Notes: generated by a model not told the origin, from the sequence alone. A DNA stretch of 64,000 nucleotides from Tubulanus polymorphus (GCF_964204645.1 NC_134035.1:10602501-10666500), one strand, 5' to 3'. Shown: positions 48,816 to 61,989, numbered from the stretch's first letter. Numbers and translations are program-made.

Positions 48816-51349
48816 TACACTATCCAAAAACCTCAATTTACATCACATTCCTAGTTAGCAAAACTTAGAAACTCGACGATTCCTTTTCGAAGCAAAGGTT
48901 GATAATGGTTATTCATTGATTCGCTCGTTATAACTCCAAACGTACGTGTGTCTTTCTCATAGTTTTATGACGGTCGTTCAATGAATGACGTCTGTGCTTC
49001 TGACTTGCGCATAAAAAAGTTGTAAACGGGGCTTGAAACGGAGGCCTTTCAAATCCGAAAAACGTTTATCGAGGATTAACGAATACATAGCGAACTTAAG
49101 TTGATTTTAAGTTGAGAACTTAAGTTGATTTTAATTCGTACGTTTAACCGAGGCAGAAAATAATTTTCTTAAGTGCTTTATAAAAAGAGTTTCGTATCTT
49201 GTCATTTTGTTGGTGTTAGAACCACCCTTCGCAGGCCTCCGGGTCCGTACTTTCGTATTTTATGACGTTAGGGAGTGAACGCGCGTCGACGAATGTTTAA
49301 GACATTTAGATGGTGGCAACTTTGTTTTGTCGCACAATATATAACGTTAACTATATGCGGCTACACGGTCAATGGTCTTTCTGTTTGACACATTCGTTAA
49401 ACCGAGTTCTTTGCGAATGATTTATCTCGCCACGAAAAATACGAGTACTCTTTAGCGCGTTGTACTATGAGCTAGATTCAACATCGAGTCTCTCTGACAA
49501 CACTGAGACGTTTGACTCGACGTAACTCCAGTGGATATATATAGCCACAATTGGTGACATAACAAATACGATGTTTTCCTATAAATGGTACGCAATACAA
49601 AGTAACGTTGGATACAATTTTTTCAAATAAGCGAATTAGTGATACACCGTTCTCCCGCATATTCGACCAACATTTCCTATTTCCTTGACAATACGCGGCA
49701 TTTCTTCAACGATATTGAACTTGCCTTGAGATACACGAATGAATGTCCTCGATGTAGTCCAATCATACAGATGTAACGGATAAGCCCATTCCCACTTGGA
49801 TATTGGCCATGAGGCCTTGGGCATACGGTAGCAAAAAACATGTGTTTTTATAACAAATTGATTAATTAATGATGTGGTAATGTAAGATATTCATGCGTTG
49901 AAATGACTGACAAACAAATCAAACCACAGTTAAACAAAACTGGATTCTGTAAATTCATTATTGAATTGAGATATACTGCATTGTATATATAATGTCTATC
50001 GAGTCCTGCAACAACGATGTCGCATCGAACAATATCGAAATCGAATACCGAGTGATAAATAATTTAGATAACAATCGTTAACTGGCAATTACCTCACTTC
50101 ATCATACAAATAAATAAATAAATCAGTACTACTCGACGGTCTGATTTTCAAGTCACAAGGTGTTACACGTGCCAGCCGGCGGCAGAGCTCGTGGCTGTTT
50201 CGCGCGAGGCCTCAATTCGAAATTTCAAATCGTATCTTTACTTAGTCAATGAAAGCGCGATTCCTTCGCCAGAATATCACGCTTGCTTCTTGTACCTCTA
50301 AGAAACACGAGAGCGACGGCGGCGGCGGATATGAAGTCGATGTTTTAACGATACGGTAATAACCCTCATCCGGAGTTGTATTGGTTTAGCAGCCATTTCC
50401 TTCATCTACCGATAGGATCAATGCCTTCAACAGCTGGAAGGCGCAATTAAACGAAGCGTGTACGTGAACGTAATGCGACGCGCGGAAAAACGCCGAAGAA
50501 GCAGCGGGCTAATCTCCACCGAGACCTTCTCCATCTAACTGCCCGTATGGAATTGGTATCGTCGAAATCCCGTTTTGGACTTTCGATATCGCTGTATCGA
50601 CTAATGCCTGAAAATGATAGCTGCTTAATTACGGCAAAATATAGGTCTCTGTTTTGGTAAAATTGGTCACGATTTTGAAGAAATCAATGTACAGGGAGAA
50701 AAAAGGTATCGATGTTTTTAGCCTCAGTTGGTAGATATCAACGTTTTCCAAGGGAGGATTAGGCTGTGCGAGAAATGCCATAGAATTCGGTCGAAACGTC
50801 AAATGCTCATTTGGTTGCTCTTCATTTTTGTGCCGGATTCATTTTTACTTCAAACGTACTGACACGATTATGATACGTCAAAATGAAACATCAACCGCAG
50901 CTAGGTGCGTTCTGCGATGATATTTCACATGTCTATATTAGATATAACGCAAACATATATAAAGTATGTACGTCATTTATATATGTATATACAAACCATA
51001 TCGGAGCTGAATTTGTTTTTTTTTCTGTAAATCAATTCACTGCGCACACGGACGCCGGAATATTTGAACGAAGCGATGACGTGTTTGTATCAATTAATGC
51101 GCCTGGTTTTCGATAATATTTTCTCGAGAAACACATTAAACATTCGATGTCGAGTATAATCAGTTATAACGCGCGGTGGACGAGTGAATATGAGTAATCA
51201 TTGTCAGCTTTCGATGCAAAAAAATAGTCAACATTTTCTAATTCTGATAGAAATGAAATCGCACGCTAAGCTGGGAGAGCGAAGAAAACGATACGGTTCA
51301 ATGTCGAAATGATATTGTTTCGCTCGTCCAAGCTCCCCGAATGTCAACT

Positions 51350-51430
51350 TCATCCGTCACGGGATTCGAACCCACTAAGCCATTCCCCGCACTCGACCTC
51401 ACGACTCGTTACCAGCCGACCAGAGTCTAT
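51350..51430 (-). repeat. tRNA-like sequence (SINE or tRNA pseudogene)
   Basis: On the minus strand, GGTCGGCTGGTAACGAG is followed by GTGGGTTCGAATCCCGTGAC. The B box is perfect, but the full cloverleaf does not close. Confidence 0.3.
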
Positions 51431-52009
51431 TCGGCCCAATCACAGCGCTTGTAACAAACGACAATAAACTTCTGTTGAACTTCCCGTTAAATGGACTAAT
51501 CGGCGAACATTTTAGCGAACAAGGAAGTATTTTTGCAAGTTCTTGTATGACGTCATGCGCAAAAGCGCCAGTAATGAATTCGCGCGTAGTGAGGCCAGCG
51601 GGCTCGTGGACGCGAGTTCGGGAGCGATACTAGACCTCTGGCAAGCGAGGATACATATCAAGCGTCATCGTTTGTTCGACATTTCCACGACTCTATCCAG
51701 GGACGATGATTTGTTGTCGATAAGAGAAGCACGACAGCGTTTCAAAAATGTGTCTTCTTAATCAATACTAGAAGAAGGAATCGACACCTTGGTTTCCATG
51801 AAAATAACGCTGTTTAGATTTGAATAGTAGAAAGATTAATTGAAAACTATCCGAGTAGTCAGTTGCTTAGACATTTTCAAACATTTAGAAAATATATGGT
51901 CCAGCTTTAGAGTCGAAACGACAAACTACTTTGGGTTTTTCTCTTTTTCTCTTCAAAACTGGAAATTTATTTCATCAAGACAAAACTATTGCATCGCCCT
52001 GGAATCCTG

Positions 52010-52894
52010 ATAGAGTGGGAGCCGCATTGACATAGGGAGAGTGGGAGCCGCACTGGTATAGGGAGAGTGGGAGCCGCACTGGTATAGGGAGAGTGGGAGC
52101 CGCACTGGTATAGGGAGGAAGGGAGCCGTACTGGTATAGGGAGGAAGGGAGCCGCACTGGTATAGGGAGAGAGGGAGCCCCACTGGTATAGGGAGAGAGG
52201 GAGCCCCAGTGGTATAGGGAGGAAGGGAGCCGCACTGGTATAGGGAGAGTGGGAGCCGCACTGGTATAGGGAGAGAGGGAGCCGCACTGGTATAGGGAGA
52301 GAGGGAGTCGCACTGGTATAGGGAAAGAGGGAGCCGCACTGGTATAGGGAGGGAGTCGCACTGGTATAGGGAGAGAGGGAGCCGCACTGGTATAGGGAGA
52401 GAGGGAGCCGCACTGGTATAGGGAGGGAGTCGCACTGGTATAGGGAGAGAGGGAGCCGCACTGGTATAGGGAGAGAGGGAGCCGCACTGGTATAGGGAGA
52501 GAGGGAGCCGCATTGGTATAGGGAGAGAGGGAGTCGCACTGGTATAGGGAGAGTGGGAGCCGCACTGGTATAGGGAGGGAGTCGCATTGGTATAGGGAGA
52601 GAGGGAGTCGCACTGGTATAGGGAGAGTGGGAGTCGCACTGGTATAGGGAGAGAGGGAGCCGCACTGGTATAGGGAGAGAGGGAGCCGCACTGGTATAGG
52701 GAGAGAGGGAGCCGCATTGGTATAGGGAGAGAGGGAGTCGCACTGGTATAGGGAGAGTGGGAGTCGCACTGGTATAGGGAGAGAGGGAGCCGCACTGGTA
52801 TAGGGAGAGAGGGAGCTGCACTGGTATAGGGAGAGAGGGAGCCGCACTGGTATAGGGAGAGAGGGAGCCGCACTGGTATAGGGAGAGAGGGAGT
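52010..52894. repeat. 26-bp minisatellite, about 34 units
   Basis: The unit is CACTGGTATAGGGAGAGAGG plus GAGCCG, with variants AGTGGGAG, GGAAGGGAG, GTCG for GCCG, and shorter 22-bp units (TATAGGGAGGGAGTCG). The plus strand is purine-rich with regularly spaced GGG runs. Because 26 is not a multiple of 3, all three minus frames stay open for 290-312 codons and encode the same 26-residue period (LPLSLYQCGSLSPYTSAAPS...). These are not genes. Confidence 0.95.
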
Positions 52895-54036
52895 GATAAC
52901 CTCACAGAGTTAGCGACACCGCGAGTGATTGATATTTACCGTGCACGAGACGAGAACGCGTTCACATTTCTCCAGTGACGACGATGCGGTTTCAGTCTGA
53001 TTTCAGTTGCAACACGTTATTTGTATCGTAACTCGGATGAGAGGCGCACGCGCGTTCCACTCGGAAACAATATTAAACAACACTGATTCGTACGTGTAAT
53101 TTCATTCGCATCGGAGAATAAATAGAAACACAGAACGCAGGTATTTAGGCGTTGTGACCTGGAATTCTTATCAATTTTCTTTTTTACTATTTCATAAAAT
53201 TTCAATCGTATTCTTTTTTTTATGCACGACACCGATACTAAAGATAGTTGTTCATTTTTCATTACCATCGTTTCGATTCTTGAAACTTTATCAAATGAAT
53301 AATTTACAAAGTTAAAGCTTTTGAAAACGGTCGTTTGTTCGGGATAGGGAGATCAGAGGCAGGGTTTTGAAACGTCTTAAACGGAATAGGGCGGTCTCTG
53401 ATGCATATTCGATGTCGTGAAATTCAATGCCTTCTTTCATGTGATATTTATTTATTCCGTTGCCAATTTCAGTCAAAAGTCACAAACTCGAATCCATTCA
53501 GATTTCAATGCTTTAAAATTTGATGCAGTTGAAATATTCATTGGCGATTCATTCTTGTCTTACAGCTTTTTATACTCATTTATGGACTGTAGTTCATCAA
53601 AACGGCAACATAAGCCGCGTGGTTCCACACCGGACGATGTACAGATTCGGCGCCGGATTGACATTACCAGCCAACTAGGCGAAACATGCTAACTTTTCTA
53701 AAAAAAAAAACAAAAACAATCGAAGTAAATCGTTTCGTCGTTAGTAGCATTTAGTGACACGAATACGAGTACATATTCACAGCGAACGCGTGTCTAACCG
53801 CGGATCCATCTTACACGCGCATAGCCAACTTTATTAATATATATATTCATATATATATATTCATATATACATATACGATTGCAGTTTAAAGCGCACACCA
53901 TCATCATCCGACGAACAGCGCGCACGAACGCGACGACTAAAATTATCGCCCGTTACCATTACAGCAGCAGCCGCGTCAACAAGTTTCGATAGTTATTTAA
54001 CTGGGATAGTCCCGGGTTCGAAGCCGCGAGACCGTG

Positions 54037-54118
54037 ATGTCACCGGCGAACAGACACGTATGGATATATTACACTGTCGTCGGACTAATTGTGCTGGCTA
54101 CTCTGATACCATTCACAG
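54037..54118 (+). CDS. First coding exon of an unidentified secreted or membrane protein (partial)
   Basis: The ATG at 54037 opens MSPANRHVW followed by a strongly hydrophobic stretch (YYTVVGLIVLATLIPFT), a typical signal peptide or signal anchor. The codon run ends at ACAG|GTAGGT, a good splice donor, leaving phase 1. The upstream DNA is GC-rich with CAG-type triplets, like a 5' UTR, and an AT-rich stretch at 53840-53880 lies before it. The next plus-strand exons are not recognisable in the remaining 10 kb, so the gene probably has a long first intron and continues outside the window. No family can be named from 27 residues. Confidence 0.55.
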
Positions 54119-54237
54119 GTAGGTCGAGCTCAATTTTCATTTTCGATATATTTCGACGTCTTAAAAACCTTTACAATAATGCTTTCATATATTCATAACT
54201 ATAACTACGCGTTATTTACGGGGTTCTTTGTTAGTCG

Positions 54238-54473
54238 ATGTTCACTACGTCATCGATATTGGCGTTTCAAAATAACAATTACAATTGTGAATTTGGGCGT
54301 TAATTTCGTTAATTGGTTGATTTTTATTAAACATATTTCAAGATTCTTATTTTCTTTTTGATAAGTCAACGTGCTTTTTCTATGATGAATTTGGGTGGAT
54401 GTGCACTACGTCATCATTAATGGGGCTTGGCCTATTAGACCGGTTGCCAGTCAATCTAATTCCATTGTCGATA
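54238..54473. repeat. Dispersed repeat with paired CACTACGTCATC motifs, copy 3 (inverted)
   Basis: CACTACGTCATC occurs at 54243 and 54404, and the far end GACCGGTTGCCAGTCAATCT is the inverse of the starts of copies 1 and 2. It lies within the presumed first intron of the gene opening at 54037. Confidence 0.55.
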
Positions 54474-56161
54474 TATTCAAATTCAAAATTAATTTTACCG
54501 ATACTAAACATTATATCGTTAAATTTTCATTTTCACGTGTTAATTTTCTTCAAATTATCAACGAAGTTTCTAATTCTTTTTCTTGTTTCTTTCTACTTCA
54601 CGAAATGTCTGAGACGAATTGTATTGATAAGAGATATCTACAACTTCGTTCTCCGTGTTCTTCCCGTTCTCTCGGTCAGGTTTAAGAATTTAACCATGAC
54701 AAAGAAGAGGAATTTGCTTAAACAGATGACTAGCGTTCTAGTTTGTTAATTCCCGTGGCATTAGTCCCTCAATTGCTTCAATTACTGTGGTAATTCGATT
54801 AGACAACTTGAGCTTCTTTAACTAATTTCTCAAGTTTTGATTTCTTCTAAATCTTTTTTACCATATTTCTAACCAATTCCGATGCTACTGACTGAAATCA
54901 TTCACGAATGTTGAAACGTCCTTAAAGAAAGCCTCTTAAATTACGGAGCAATTGCTCGCTACAAACTATCATCACTCGTTGAGAAATCCAATGTGAAGTG
55001 ATGGAACCTGAGTATCTGAATCTTTCGTATCTTAAGTTTAAAAAAGATCTATTCGCAGCCTCTGCAAATAACGCGAATTTTTCAACCCGTAAAAGGTTAA
55101 TATCCGATCCTAATGAAATAATAGCAGATACGAAACGGTATGAAGGCTGATTTCTGAAAAATCGTGTCAAAGAAAAAAAAACCCTAGACGCAACTCAGGC
55201 AAAGCGTACTGCACGCACCGGCATAACGTAATCGGAATCATAACACCGTAATTGGTTTTGTTTGCTTGTAGTGCAAGAATATAACGATTTCCCCCTCGAA
55301 TGTGTAACTTCGTTAATTGCGATGTCAAATTTTCTTGCTTCATGACGGGCAATTGTCGCATGTGCCTTAGTCATAGATCCAGTAGAAACAGCAGTGCGCG
55401 CTGGCTATTGTATTTCTGTCGGTCCCACGATTTACCGGTCCATTTAACGTACAGCACCCGACGCCATTTGAATACTGATCATTCATCCAAATAGACGCGA
55501 ACGATCTTATGCCCCCCTCTCATATTACCTCGGAAAATGCATTCTCGTAAACTTCAGACTTTATTCAGATGAATAACGGCAGATTGCGGTGACTGCGACT
55601 GGAAAAGGCAAAACCGTTGTACTGAAAATGAGATAAGGTTGTCCGATTCAAAACGGTTTTCGAGCATGAAAATCGACGTTACACAGGGATGTTTCGATAG
55701 TAAAACACGATGCCGTGATGTGAGATATCGCTAATATTTCTATTGTAAAACCTTTCCCGCGGGTATCTGTCACAACGCGGGTGCTATTTCTGTTTGCAAA
55801 CTCATACGAACACGATTTCGAGTCGTTCGTTTCATTCGCTTTGCGTTGGCACGCCGACAGGAAACCTTCGATATTTTCGGAATATCGGACCGCATCCTGA
55901 ATCGCGGCGAAGAGCAAACAGTCGCGGAATACGACGGTGAATTCCCGTCGTGTATTCTCGCTAGGCGTTGACGTATATGCTTGTTATCTTTGTTGCAAAG
56001 GAAGGAAAAAACCTATACGTTACCACCCGGACTCGAAATATGATACAAAGTAATATAGATGTATATTTAGCGCAGGTGATAATTGATTAATATATTGTTG
56101 ACGAGCTCAGTTAGAATATCGTTAAGTACATCACACTCTTTTAGTTATCGGCGATAGTTAT

Positions 56162-56240
56162 ATAACGAGAGGGAGAGAGAGAGGGGGATGAGAGGGGCGG
56201 GGGATGGGAGAGAGGGGAAGATAATGGAGAAGAGATTTGA
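56162..56240. repeat. Polypurine GA/GGGA low-complexity tract
   Basis: GAGAGGGAGAGAGAGAGG and GGGATGGGAGAGAGGGGAAG text, imperfect and with no periodic unit. Confidence 0.8.
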
Positions 56241-57435
56241 GAAGAAAATGGATTTCTGCCTGATGATCGCCAGACTATAGATATATAAAATGTATATTGC
56301 CTAACGACAAAATACGATGTTTGGTTAGATTCATACGGAGTAATACTTAAACAACTACTGATATCAAAAGAATCATACGCAAACCCTATTCATTTGAAAT
56401 TTAAAAAAAAACATATTGTTTTTTTGGTGCTCTTAGTGAAGCATAATCGGTGATTACGCCCAGACTTGAGAAACTGTTCTAAAGCTTATCTGAATCGGAA
56501 ACAATGAGATATTGAAATACGTAATAGAATGAGAAATGTGTTAACAGTGATTTATGCTAGATATCAGACGCGTTACGAAATTCCTCCGTTATTTTCTTCG
56601 TCGTTTAACGGTTCCCAAAAAAGTCTTTCGATCGCAGTAAGTGTGGGCGACAAACGTTCATATTCGGTTAGCCGGAATAACGAACAAGAATTCGATAATG
56701 GCCGACTAAAAAAGCCATTGATTGCTCGTATAAAAACCGTCGTCGCCGGGATATCTAATTTACCCCACTCGGCATCGCTAGTTGAAGAAACATTTGACTC
56801 CGCTACTTTGTGATGGTTAACCTCGTTTTTAAATATTGCATCCGCGAGTCGTCGTACGCGGATAGTGAGCGCCACCCCGGCCGACCCCGACATCGGCAAA
56901 AATCTCGCGCCGAGCAAATTTCTCGCGTAACGTATTTCCAAAATCATTTGCCGAATAATAACCGCTTAATGATCGACTTAGTGAAAAATCGACGCGGCGA
57001 TAAACACTTTTCTCGGCGTGTTGGGCTCGTGATTGACCGCGATATGATTTCGTTTTGCTTGCGACGGTACTGAATTCAGAGGGGGTTTCTGTCACTCGTT
57101 ACGCCAACACGAAAATCGGAGGGTTGATTAATGCAATCTTCATTGGTTAGCGACTTAGATTATAGAGAATGTTGTTTAATGAAGATGAAATGCTTTAATA
57201 GGCAATGATTAGACACTTGTGTGACTGGTACAAAAGCAAGTGTTGTATTTCTATAAAAAAAACGCAATATTGACTAAATATTAGCTTAAAATGCAGTTTC
57301 ACTGATATTTCGGATTAATTACGCCATCAATCCTCGGGGATCTATTCTCGATTTTCTAAGAAATTAATCTCCGAAGAAGGGTAGAAGTAACGAAGTAAAC
57401 CCACGATAATAACGAAATACAGTCCTAAAATGATC

Positions 57436-57608
57436 CTTGCGCTAAAGTAGTCATTCAACGTTTTGACTATATTCTATAAGTAGAATCAGTATTCCAGAAG
57501 ATGACTAAATAGGATATAGTCGAAACGGTTTCGACTATTATTCTAATAGTCATCTTCAGGAATCAGTATTGATATAGTCGAAACGTTGAATAAACTACTA
57601 GCGCAAGG
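57436..57608. mobile_element. Fold-back element with hammerhead-like stem motifs
   Basis: Outer arms CCTTGCGCTAAAGTAGTCAT and CTACTAGCGCAAGG are inverted. Inside are GAAGATGACTAAATAGGATA-TAGTCGAAAC and, on the other strand, CTGAAGATGACTATTAG...ATAGTCGAAAC. Related single motifs occur at 14372-14420 (minus), 20724-20780 and 59931-59958. Confidence 0.55.
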
Positions 57609-58196
57609 AATCATTTTCGCGGGATTTTTGTTGGATTCTCTTTATATAATTTGTTTCAATACCAATACGATTAGTTTCTCATATATCAATACGATGATAA
57701 TTGCGATGACTATCGTCTGTCGAAGACTGGAATCAATGAATTTAGAAGCGATTTCGTACATGATTAGATTATTGAAACGTTTCTTTCTGCTGGGTGGGTT
57801 AATGCGATCACCAAAAATGCCGATCGATGCCAATTTTACCGTAAATTTAGGCGCATGCCAAACAATTTCGGCAATGGTTTTCTGATAAGAATTCTATATA
57901 CGTTATGTCTTAAAGAATGCGATGAATCGATACGAATTCTGTTAGTCTTGTGGCATTTCGCATTGTTTTAACATCAAAAGCGATACAAATAAAACAAGCT
58001 ATACAGTGCGGGCGGGTATATTGTCTATAGAATATCCTAAGGCCAGTTTACGATAGTCTCGTGGTAGGGTTCGTGTTTGTATTTCGACGTGTAAATATAC
58101 CTTTTACAACTGCAGTGTATTGCGAATTGCAGTAGTCATCATCCGGAATGGTATTAACCTACGGTATTATGTATATGTATTCCCTTGTTTTATCAT

Positions 58197-58533
58197 CCTC
58201 CCCCGGCAGGGATTCGAACCTGATGGCATCGAGATTGCCACGGCACGAAACCCTGCCATAATCGACCGTGTGCGCAGATACATGCGCAGTTCAGATGATG
58301 TGATTTTTAGCCAATCAGAAATCCCGTTTTATTTTAGCCCGGGTTTTCCCATTTACAGTTCTTCCTTGAAATTTGCCTCAACGATTATACAACGAGCAAT
58401 CTGATTGGTGCCGCCAGTTTTCGTTCGGAAAGCTGCGCATGTACCTGCGCGACCGGTCTACTGATGCAGGGGTTCGTGCCGTGGCTGAGTGTAGCGATGC
58501 CATCTGATTCGAGTCCCTGCAGAGGGAGGATGT
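58197..58533. mobile_element. MITE whose terminal inverted repeats contain a tRNA B-box-like motif
   Basis: The left end TCCTCCCCCGGCAGGGATTC...GGCACGAAACCCTGCC is repeated inverted at the right end (GCAGGGGTTCGTGCCG...CCCTGCAGAGGGAGGA). Arms are about 60 bp. Both contain GGATTCGAACC/GGTTCGAATCC-type text, the RNA polymerase III B box. Other copies are at 4683-4847 (internally deleted), 41202-41484 and 62714-62945. Confidence 0.7.
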
Positions 58534-58550
58534 TGTTTTATTTACCCTTA

Positions 58551-58990
58551 AGCCGCGATCACACGGCGATGATTTGGCTCCTAGGACAAATTGGCCCAGA
58601 TCAGACTCAAAGAGTCAGATTTGACCCGCACATGGCGCGTTCACACGTAGATCTCGTTCTGCAACTAAGGCGAAGCACTTCCAGAACCAAAAACTCTAAT
58701 TCGATGTGTACAATAAACTCAAGTCTACTAAAAAGAGAATATACAAGCGATTAGATAAAGCTTTATCGACACTAACAGTTTCAGATGGAATAATTTGAAC
58801 CGTGCTAACATGCAAGCACTGGTCGGGTCCAAATGTGGGCCCGTGTCAAATAAATATAGGGACCCATTTGGCACCAGGTGTGAATGGTTTTGCCAAACGC
58901 TATCTGACAGTTTCCCATGGTATACTGAAATTTAACACTGGTCGGGTCCAAATTTGGGCCTATGTCAAACAGGCACCAGTGTGAACGGTT
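58551..58990. mobile_element. TTAA-type element cluster with an internal direct repeat
   Basis: It starts TTAAGCCGCGATCACACGGC, matching the 13.4 kb family. A second unit, 58798-58990, has AACCGT-type ends (right end GTGTGAACGGTT) and contains CACTGGTCGGGTCCAAAT twice (about 58818 and 58938). A reversed, degraded relative lies near 3650-3760 (CATTTGGCACCAG and AAAGCCGCGACCATACGA). Confidence 0.45.
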
Positions 58991-60254
58991 GTTTATCTTT
59001 ATCTTTTTATAGTTTAGTTTATTTCTCCACAACTCAATAATAACACTGCACGGAGCAAAAAACAACAAATTACATAAATTGTACAATAAAGTGCAATAAA
59101 AAGGGGCCAACTTTGGCTCGATTTTAAAACCGGGTTAAAATTGACCCGTGTTATAACTGACGCAACTGTAATGTTCCTCGCTCATACGCGCAGCTACTTT
59201 CAAACACGTTCTTCGTTGGTTTTCTGGCGATATTTTTTACTCGTCGTTATTCAAATTCTAAATATTACCTCGAGTGGATGGCGACGGTTTCGCTACTATA
59301 AACGCGATCATCAAAAGAATATCGTCATTTCGATCGGTCGACTGAGTGCGCCTCGGTAGCGGCAACCGAGTACTCGTGTGTGCGCTCTCCTCCGGGGATG
59401 TCGCCGTAACAAAAAGGAAATTACCAAAGCTATCACGTAGGTAAAACCACGGTACGCGGGGCCCGAGATTCCTTTGAGGCGCCGGTTTGCCTCCACTTAA
59501 TCGACACTTGTGATGAATAAACGGAAAATCATTCAGTTTAGTCTCATCAGCGAAACAAAAACAAGACTTAACACGCATTTCTTTTCACAACCGTAATGGC
59601 CAGGTACAATTAATTCTGCTCGTTTTTACGGCGGGAAGTTTCGTGTGGGACCACTAGAAAAAAACTTACGTATGCGGTATGTTATGTGCGTATAAGGTAT
59701 TTTCGCCAATCAGCGCCATAACCAACAGCTTACATCCACTACGCATTTGGTATGACTATGCTAAAGTCATGTTTTTCAAAATTCTTTGACCCAAATTACT
59801 TATCTATGGGAAAATAGGTAAAACTATAACTGGTAGATACTGGTAATAATCTCAGTATTCAAATTTGATAAGTAAGACATCTATATTCTTAAATTACTGT
59901 GTATCATTATGATGTTGTTTTTTGTTTATCGCTGATGATGGAGTCTAGTCGAAACTCCAAGACTGTCGGAAAAAAAACAGGCTAATCGTCAACGATGATT
60001 TTCTTTCTTATTCGATTAAAATATGTGTTCATGCTGCCACCTGAGCGCCTGGGCCAAAGCTGCGTCTAAGTTCATTGACAACTTACCAAGCCAGTTACAT
60101 TCTGTTCAAACTTTTGGCTTTTGGACATATTTTATTGAAATTGATTGCAATATCTGCTGTCGATTAGAATAGCAATGATCGGACTTACAGACCAGTTTTA
60201 ACTCCAAACTTATAGACCGGTGATTCAAATATATATTAGTCAATTGAAAAACTC

Positions 60255-60716
60255 ATTGGTTTGGGTTAGAGTTGCTCAGAACTTATTCCATATTTCAAGG
60301 GACAATTAAAGAAACACTCATTAAAAGTTATAGGCCCCCAATTTTGGAACAAATTAAATACAGAAAGAAAAAAATCAAAAAGTTTATTCGTTTTTAAAAA
60401 AAGGCTCAAACATTCCCTTGTTGAGCGATATTCGTGATTTATTATGTCAATCAGTGTATGTATGTCATTGTTCAGTCAGTATATGTATATGTATGTCAAT
60501 ACATTGTATTATGATCGGTATTATGTCGTTTTTCGACTCTATTTCATTTCATTTCATATATTTTCATTTCTAGGGCTGCTTTCTTGTATAAGCTAACACT
60601 GTTGCTTCAAAGCAGTCCCTCATCTAATATAATTACAATTTTAATGTATTTGTTTATCCATTAATTCTGTAAAAATTTTACATGAAAATAAATCATATCA
60701 TCATATCATCATCAAC
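60255..60716 (+). mobile_element. 5'-truncated non-LTR retrotransposon (LINE), last codons plus 3' UTR
   Basis: One frame ends GPQFWNKLNTERKKSKSLFV, FKKRLKHSLVERYS then TGA at 60435-60437. The GPxxWN...S...FKKxLK...Y tail is the usual C-terminal end of reverse transcriptases in the Jockey/CR1/L2/Rex group. A 3' UTR of about 280 bases follows, with AATAAA near 60689 and a terminal (ATCAT)-type short repeat (about 60692-60714), as expected for a LINE 3' end. The upstream frame is lost within about 60 bases. Confidence 0.7.
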
Positions 60717-61989
60717 ATGTCCCGTGTTCAGTGTTTGATTATACTTCTATGTACTAGAAGCCATAAACGTAGCCAACATAAATTGATTATAATGCGTACA
60801 TCTGATTTGCTGTGAATATGGCAGAAACTCGAATAGCAGTTCCGAGAATTAACAGTGGCTGAATCTGTTTCGTTAAGGCTTAGGTTTGCCACCAGTTTAA
60901 TTCGTGAAAAGAGAAATCTTTCCGAGGTCGAGCATTACGATCCAGTTATAATATTTCGCGCAGGTTTCAAAACGTCGCATTAGAGGCCTACTCATTTTTT
61001 TTCACGCGAAGATTCCTAGGGATTTGTGACACGATATTCTAACGCTAGGTGATTTATAGTTGGACTGTATTTATACGAACGTTTGAATTTCAGTTGTTAG
61101 ATTAACGCGAAAGATGAATAACTGGCGTTTGAGGCGTACAAAGGAACTTACGCATTAAGGCGGCTTCTGATATCGAGAGAATGACACTTTGTAAACCGAG
61201 ATATTCTTAAAATCGTGCACGCTAAATTCTTATGATTATCAACGAGTTCAGATGATCTCTTGATGTACCCCCGAGAAATTAACACCGTTTATCTTCGAAC
61301 TCGGCAGCCTCCACATTTTCTATTTAGAAACATATTCAACTTATTCAAATCAATTTCACTTGATGAAGGTAATCGAATACGTCTGGTGAATACGTTTAGA
61401 TGAGTGGTTATCATATTACCCGAACACTTAACTTTTAAGACACCTCTCCTTTCTCGAAACCGACATGAGTTCATTCCGCGAAACGCCTTCGCTTAGTTTT
61501 GAATTCAAGTCTTATGTTCTTATCAATTAACCTAAAGTCATAATGCACAGTAATGAAATCTTCAACAACACAGAAAATTCCACAACATTGAAGTTATATA
61601 ATAATCAGAATTTTCGGTTTTTTCACTAAAAACCATTAGGAAGGAATTTCTTGATGTTGGTTCTTGGTGAAACGCCGAAAATTCGGATTTTTAATAAACT
61701 TTAACGTTTTGATATTTAAAAAAGACTTTTCGATCTCGTAATTGTGGAATATATATCATACTCGACTTTCGCGATTCATTGCGTAGTTTTACCGCATTAT
61801 TCATTGAATTTTGTGAATCAAATCATTGTCTTTAAGTGTAGAAGTACTTCGCGTGGTTACCTCCATCCTCGATGAGTCTAAACGAGAAATTATAACTTGA
61901 AAGTTTATTGACGCCTTGAAACATTGCTCAATACTGTCGACAGTATCTATGATCAATACAGTTTTTTTTGGAATTCAATATATCGATAA

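Larger units (their letters stand above)
48143..52009. other. Upstream region of the sFRP-like gene, no gene seen
   Basis: Holds the tandem duplication at 48.7 kb and the tRNA-like sequence at 51.35 kb. Short ORFs here have no support. Confidence 0.45.

Noticed and set aside
56573-56947. 124-codon minus ORF and its plus-strand counterpart at 56529-56813
   Set aside because: Both strands are open over the same bases, and neither shows a domain or splice signals.
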